Under the pieces are notes generated by a model. The model saw only the letters and a list, made by a program, of their open reading frames with translations. It was not told where the DNA came from and did no database searches. The position numbers and the translations under genes are program-made. A stretch of 64,000 nt of DNA from Actinoalloteichus fjordicus. Its GTDB lineage: Bacteria; Actinomycetota; Actinomycetes; Mycobacteriales; Pseudonocardiaceae. Positions 60,649-64,000 of the stretch are shown piece after piece. Location: contig NZ_CP016076.1 of assembly GCF_001941625.1 (NCBI RefSeq), forward strand, positions 5,440,001 to 5,504,000, given 5' to 3'. Position 1 is the stretch's first letter. The number at the start of each line of letters is the position of its first letter.

Positions 60649-61310
60649 TCCGCGTCCTGCTGGTCGACGACCAGAATCTGGTCCGGGCGGGCTTCCGCTC
60701 CATCCTCGACGGCGAACCCGACATCGAGGTGGTGGCCGAAGCCGCCGACGGCCACGGTGCGCTGCGGCTGGCCGCCGAGCACCGGCCCGACGTGGTGCTC
60801 ATGGACGTCCGGATGCCCGAGCTGGACGGGCTGGAGGCGACCAGACGGCTGGCGGCCGATCCGCGACTCGCCGAGGTCCGAGTGGTCATCCTCACCACCT
60901 TCGACCTCGACGACTACGTCTACGACGCGCTGCGGTCGGGCGCGGCGGGCTTCCTCGTCAAGGACACCGAGCCGATGGAGCTGATTCACGCGGTGCGGGT
61001 GGTCGCGCGCGGCGACGCGCTCCTGGCCCCGGCGGTCACCAGGAGGCTCATCGCCGAGATCGCAGGACGCAGGCGGGCCCCCGAGCCGAGTCCGGTGCTG
61101 AACGGACTGACCGACCGCGAGCGGGAGGTGCTCGCCCTGGTCGCGGAGGGGCTCTCCAACGACGAGATCGCGGCCAGGCTGGTGCTGAGCCCGGCCACCG
61201 CCAAGACGCACGTCAGCCGGATCATGACCAAGCTGCGCTCGCGGGACCGCGCCCAGCTCGTCGTGATGGCCTACGAGTCCGGGATGATCACCCCGCGCTG
61301 GCTGGCCTGA
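60645..61310 (+). CDS. NarL/LuxR-type response regulator
   Basis: 221 residues from GTG 60645. The receiver domain (1-120) has V-D-D-Q-N-L-V-R-A-G-F-R, phosphorylation Asp in V-V-L-M-D-V-R-M-P-E, T of V-I-L-T-T-F and K of F-L-V-K-D-T. The LuxR HTH (about 150-215) has L-T-D-R-E-R-E-V-L-A-L-V-A-E-G-L-S-N-D-E-I-A. It is co-translated with the kinase and located 265 bases before cydA, a possible target. Confidence 0.96.
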   Translation: MIRVLLVDDQNLVRAGFRSILDGEPDIEVVAEAADGHGALRLAAEHRPDVVLMDVRMPELDGLEATRRLAADPRLAEVRVVILTTFDLDDYVYDALRSGAAGFLVKDTEPMELIHAVRVVARGDALLAPAVTRRLIAEIAGRRRAPEPSPVLNGLTDREREVLALVAEGLSNDEIAARLVLSPATAKTHVSRIMTKLRSRDRAQLVVMAYESGMITPRWLA

Positions 61311-61575
61311 TCTCCCCGTCCGGCGGGCCAGGCGGCAGACCGAGGGCGCACCGCGCCGCCCGCGTCCGGCCGCCCGCGCCGCGCAAGGACCCGCCCTCCC
61401 GGCCGACTCCGGCGGCGGTCGAAGCCGACTCGAGGCGAGCCCCGACCCTGACTCGAGCCTCCGGGACGGCCATCCCTCGGTGTCAGGGTCGTCGGGGTCG
61501 TACATCCACGGAGGTACCTCGATCACCCGCCTGCGGGTGACGACAGCGACCGAACGCCACGACGATCCTCATCGG

Positions 61576-62850
61576 GTGAATGCCGAGACCCTCGAACTCG
61601 CGCGCCTGCAATTCGCGATCACGGCGGGTGCGCACTTCCTGTTCGTCGCGCTGACCCTCGGTCTCGCGACGATCGTCGCGTGTCTCCAGACCAGGGCGAC
61701 GTTCTCGCGCAGCGAGGTGCACGCCAGGATGACGCGGTTCTGGGGGCAGCTCTACGTCATCAACTACGCGGTCGGCATCGTCACCGGGCTGGTGATGGAG
61801 TTCCAGTTCGGCCTGAGTTGGAGCGGCCTCACCCACTTCGCGGGCAACGTCTTCGGCGCGAGCCTGGCCATGGAGACGCTGGTGGCGTTCTTCATCGAGT
61901 CCACCTTCCTCGGCCTGTGGATCTTCGGCTGGCATCGGCTCAACCGCTGGGCGCATCTGGCGTTGATCTGGGTCGTCACCCTGACCGCCTACGCCTCGGC
62001 CTATTGGATCCTGGTCTCCAACGGTTTCCTGCAGAACCCGGTCGGCTATCGCGTCGAGGGCGACAGCCTGGTCCTGACCGATCTCGGGGCGCTGCTGACC
62101 AACCACAGCACGATCCTGCCCTTCTGGCACATCCTCGGCGGCGCGCTGGTGACCGCGGCCTTCTTCATGGCCGGGATCAGCGCGTTCCACCTGTTCCGCC
62201 GCACCCCCGAGCAGGAGTTCTTCCGTCGGTCGCTGCGAATCGGAGTGGCCGTCGGTCTGCCTGCGCTGATGTTCACGGCGACGATCGGCGGCATCCAGTT
62301 CGCCCCCACCGGCGAGTCGCAGCCGATGAAGATGGCCGCCTACGCCGGGGATCAGGCCGAACTGGACCGCTTGCAGGCCGAGATGGTCGCGCAGTACGGC
62401 CCCGGCGATTATCTGCCGCCCGTGGGATGGGTGCAGGCGGGTGCCACCACGATGCTCGCGATGTTCGGACTCATGCTGATGCTGTCGGCGGCGAGCTTCC
62501 TGCTCATGTGGTTCCGCCCCGTCGTGCTGCGCTTCCGGCTGTGGCATCTGCTGCTGATCGCGGCGATCCCGATGCCCTTCATCGCGATGATCGCGGGCTG
62601 GGTGTTCCGGGAGATGGGCAGGCAGCCCTGGGTGGTCAACGGTCTGCTGCGCGTCGAGGACGCCGTCTCCCCGGTGTCCTCTGGGGCGATGCTCGGGTCG
62701 CTGATCACCTTCTCGGTGCTGTTCGGCGTGCTGATCCTCGTCAACTACTGGCTGTTGGCGCGGCAGGCGGCCCGAGGACCGGACGAGGTCGCACTCGGCA
62801 GGCCCGAGGCCGAGCACCGTCCAGAGCCCGCCCCGACGGCGACCTTCTAG
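61576..62850 (+). CDS. cydA: Cytochrome bd oxidase subunit I
   Basis: A membrane protein of about 424 residues that oxidises quinol and reduces O2. The conserved core begins L-E-L-A-R-L-Q-F-A-I-T-A-G-A-H-F-L-F-V, where the His is a heme ligand; G-R-x-P-W-V is present as M-G-R-Q-P-W-V-V-N-G-L-L-R. It has about nine hydrophobic segments. Length indicates a short Q-loop. GTG 61576 is preferred; GTG 61537 and a GTG at 61480 are in frame, and a GGAGG at 61510 favours neither. It starts the cydABD operon. Confidence 0.93.
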   Translation: MNAETLELARLQFAITAGAHFLFVALTLGLATIVACLQTRATFSRSEVHARMTRFWGQLYVINYAVGIVTGLVMEFQFGLSWSGLTHFAGNVFGASLAMETLVAFFIESTFLGLWIFGWHRLNRWAHLALIWVVTLTAYASAYWILVSNGFLQNPVGYRVEGDSLVLTDLGALLTNHSTILPFWHILGGALVTAAFFMAGISAFHLFRRTPEQEFFRRSLRIGVAVGLPALMFTATIGGIQFAPTGESQPMKMAAYAGDQAELDRLQAEMVAQYGPGDYLPPVGWVQAGATTMLAMFGLMLMLSAASFLLMWFRPVVLRFRLWHLLLIAAIPMPFIAMIAGWVFREMGRQPWVVNGLLRVEDAVSPVSSGAMLGSLITFSVLFGVLILVNYWLLARQAARGPDEVALGRPEAEHRPEPAPTATF

Positions 62851-62864
62851 AAGCGGAGCTGACC

Positions 62865-63641
62865 ATGGAGATCATCGCCATCGCGGCCCTCGGCTTCTTC
62901 GCCGTCGGCTACTTCATCCTCGGCGGCGCCGACATCGGCGTGGGCATGCTGCTGCCCTTCCTGGGGCGCGACGCCGCCGAACGCCGGGTGGGGATCGCCG
63001 CCATCGCACCGTTCTTCCTCGGCAACGAGGTCTGGCTGGTGGCCACGGCGGGCATCCTGATCGGCGGCTTCCCCGTGTTGGAAGGCGCCCTGCTGAGCAG
63101 TCTCTTCCCCGTCGTGATCATGCTGCTCGCGGGCTGGGTGATCCGCGACATGGGCCTGTGGCTGCGGGGCAGGGAGACCGGGCGCATCTGGTGGGGGCTG
63201 TGTGACGGGGCGATCGTCCTCGGCAGCTGGGCGGTCGCACTGAGCTGGGGCTGGATGTTCGCGGGCCTGTTGGCCGGGATCATCGACCGGCCCGTGACCG
63301 GCCCCGGCGCGGGGCTGGCCGCCGTCGGCATCGCCGCGTTGTTCGCCGTACACGGACTCGCCTTCGCCGCCCTCCGGCTGGCGGGCACTCAGCGGGAACG
63401 AGCCCGCAGACTGTCCGGCGAGTCCGGCGAGGTGCGAACCTTCATCCTGACCTCGGCGGCGATGGCGGTGCCGGTGCTGGCCGTCGGAGCGCGGCTTCCG
63501 CTGGCGGAGTCCGCCGCCGACGCGGCCACCCTCGCGTTTCTGGTGCCGGTGCTGGTGGTGCTGACTCCGCTGCTGGTCGCCGCGCAGGGCTGGGTGTGGT
63601 GGTTGTTCCGTCACCGGGTGGACAGGCCGTCCTACCTGTGA
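62865..63641 (+). CDS. cydB: Cytochrome bd oxidase subunit II, shorter than usual
   Basis: 258 residues, with about seven hydrophobic segments. The N terminus (F-F-A-V-G-Y-F-I-L-G-G-A-D-I-G-V-G-M-L-L-P-F-L) and F-F-L-G-N-E-V-W-L-V are typical of CydB, and the end G-W-V-W-W-L-F-R-H-R-V is also normal. Most CydB proteins have about 330-380 residues; here the middle region is shortened. ATG 62865 lies 12 bases after the cydA stop region. It is fused by GTGA overlap to cydD. Confidence 0.88.
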   Translation: MEIIAIAALGFFAVGYFILGGADIGVGMLLPFLGRDAAERRVGIAAIAPFFLGNEVWLVATAGILIGGFPVLEGALLSSLFPVVIMLLAGWVIRDMGLWLRGRETGRIWWGLCDGAIVLGSWAVALSWGWMFAGLLAGIIDRPVTGPGAGLAAVGIAALFAVHGLAFAALRLAGTQRERARRLSGESGEVRTFILTSAAMAVPVLAVGARLPLAESAADAATLAFLVPVLVVLTPLLVAAQGWVWWLFRHRVDRPSYL

Positions 63642-64000
63642 GGACACGACAGGACGACCTGATGCCGCGTCGCGAGCGCGGCAGGTGGGCGCTGTACGCC
63701 CTCGCCCAGGCCCTGCTGATCATCGCGCAGGCCGAACTGCTGGCCAGGACGATCGCCGGGCTGGACTCGGGAATGCTGCCCTGGCTGGCCGGGGTCGTCG
63801 CGCTGCGAGCGGTGGTGACGCGCGCCTTCGGCGCGGCCGCCCGACGGGCGAGCATCGCGGTCCGCCAGGATCTGGGCGGCAGGCTGGTACGCCGCGCGGA
63901 CTCCCGGCGTCGAGGCGGCGAGTTCAGCACCCTGCTCACTCAGGGCCTCGCCGCCCTGGACCCGTATCTGAGCGGCTATCTCCCGCAGGTCGTGACGGCG
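63638..64000 (+). CDS. cydD: ABC transporter CydD (thiol exporter for bd oxidase assembly), cut by window edge
   Basis: GTG 63638 overlaps the cydB stop (GTGA). The visible 121 residues are the first part of an ABC exporter membrane domain: Y-A-L-A-Q-A-L-L-I-I-A-Q-A-E-L-L-A (helix 1), L-P-W-L-A-G-V-V-A-L-R-A-V (helix 2), and R-Q-D-L-G-G-R-L-V-R-R. Position after cydAB makes CydD, which exports cysteine or glutathione for bd oxidase assembly, the likely identity. The ATPase part lies outside the window. Confidence 0.85.
   Translation, partial: MRTRQDDLMPRRERGRWALYALAQALLIIAQAELLARTIAGLDSGMLPWLAGVVALRAVVTRAFGAAARRASIAVRQDLGGRLVRRADSRRRGGEFSTLLTQGLAALDPYLSGYLPQVVTA

Overview
The window is high-GC actinobacterial DNA. 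Third codon positions are strongly G/C and GTG and TTG starts are common. It carries DUF397 proteins beside an XRE/DUF5753 regulator, SARP and STAND regulators, GPP34 proteins and many ATGA/GTGA-coupled genes. This fits a filamentous actinomycete, probably Pseudonocardiaceae (Actinoalloteichus-like); the family is my inference and no rRNA or tRNA gene is present to confirm it.

Left part (1-11.7 kb): a cut gene end, an XRE/DUF5753 regulator with two DUF397 partners, small unknown genes, and a large SARP-STAND regulator. The SARP gene diverges from an unrecognised GT-B-like gene pair, and the intergenic region holds heptamers repeated every 11-12 bp, the arrangement expected of a SARP operator. 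A second STAND NTPase gene follows.

Two type I-E CRISPR-Cas loci dominate the window. Locus 1 (11.9-20.0 kb, minus strand) has cas3, an overlapping ORF that looks like the detached C-terminal domain of Cas3, then cse1, cse2, cas7e, cas5e and cas6e. I see no cas1, cas2 or array beside it. Locus 2 (36.2-41.7 kb, plus strand) has cse1, an enlarged cse2, cas7e, cas5e and cas6e in a fully overlapping operon. It has no cas3, cas1 or cas2, and ends in about eight strongly diverged I-E repeats. Most of these repeats keep a 6-bp stem through wobble or compensatory changes. The window therefore encodes two Cascade-type complexes, one Cas3 and no adaptation genes.

Between the loci (20-36 kb): an S4 protein, a secreted rhamnogalacturonan lyase, an idi-DMATS prenyltransferase pair, an NHL-repeat protein with a near-perfect 168-bp tandem duplication, a divergent MFS/TetR pair, three tandem GPP34 genes with glycine-rich tails, a SAM methyltransferase and a low-complexity ORF.

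Right part (42-64 kb): a secreted zinc protease, two small Cys-motif genes, an XRE-TPR regulator, metX-metY, tex, a PPOX-like flavoprotein, a nucleoside hydrolase, two two-domain ABM-like proteins, a virginiamycin B lyase, and an alpha/beta hydrolase. Remnants of an ATP-grasp gene and of IS5-type transposases lie among them. The window ends with an HTH/DUF4180 pair, a NarL-type two-component system and a cydA-cydB-cydD operon cut by the edge.
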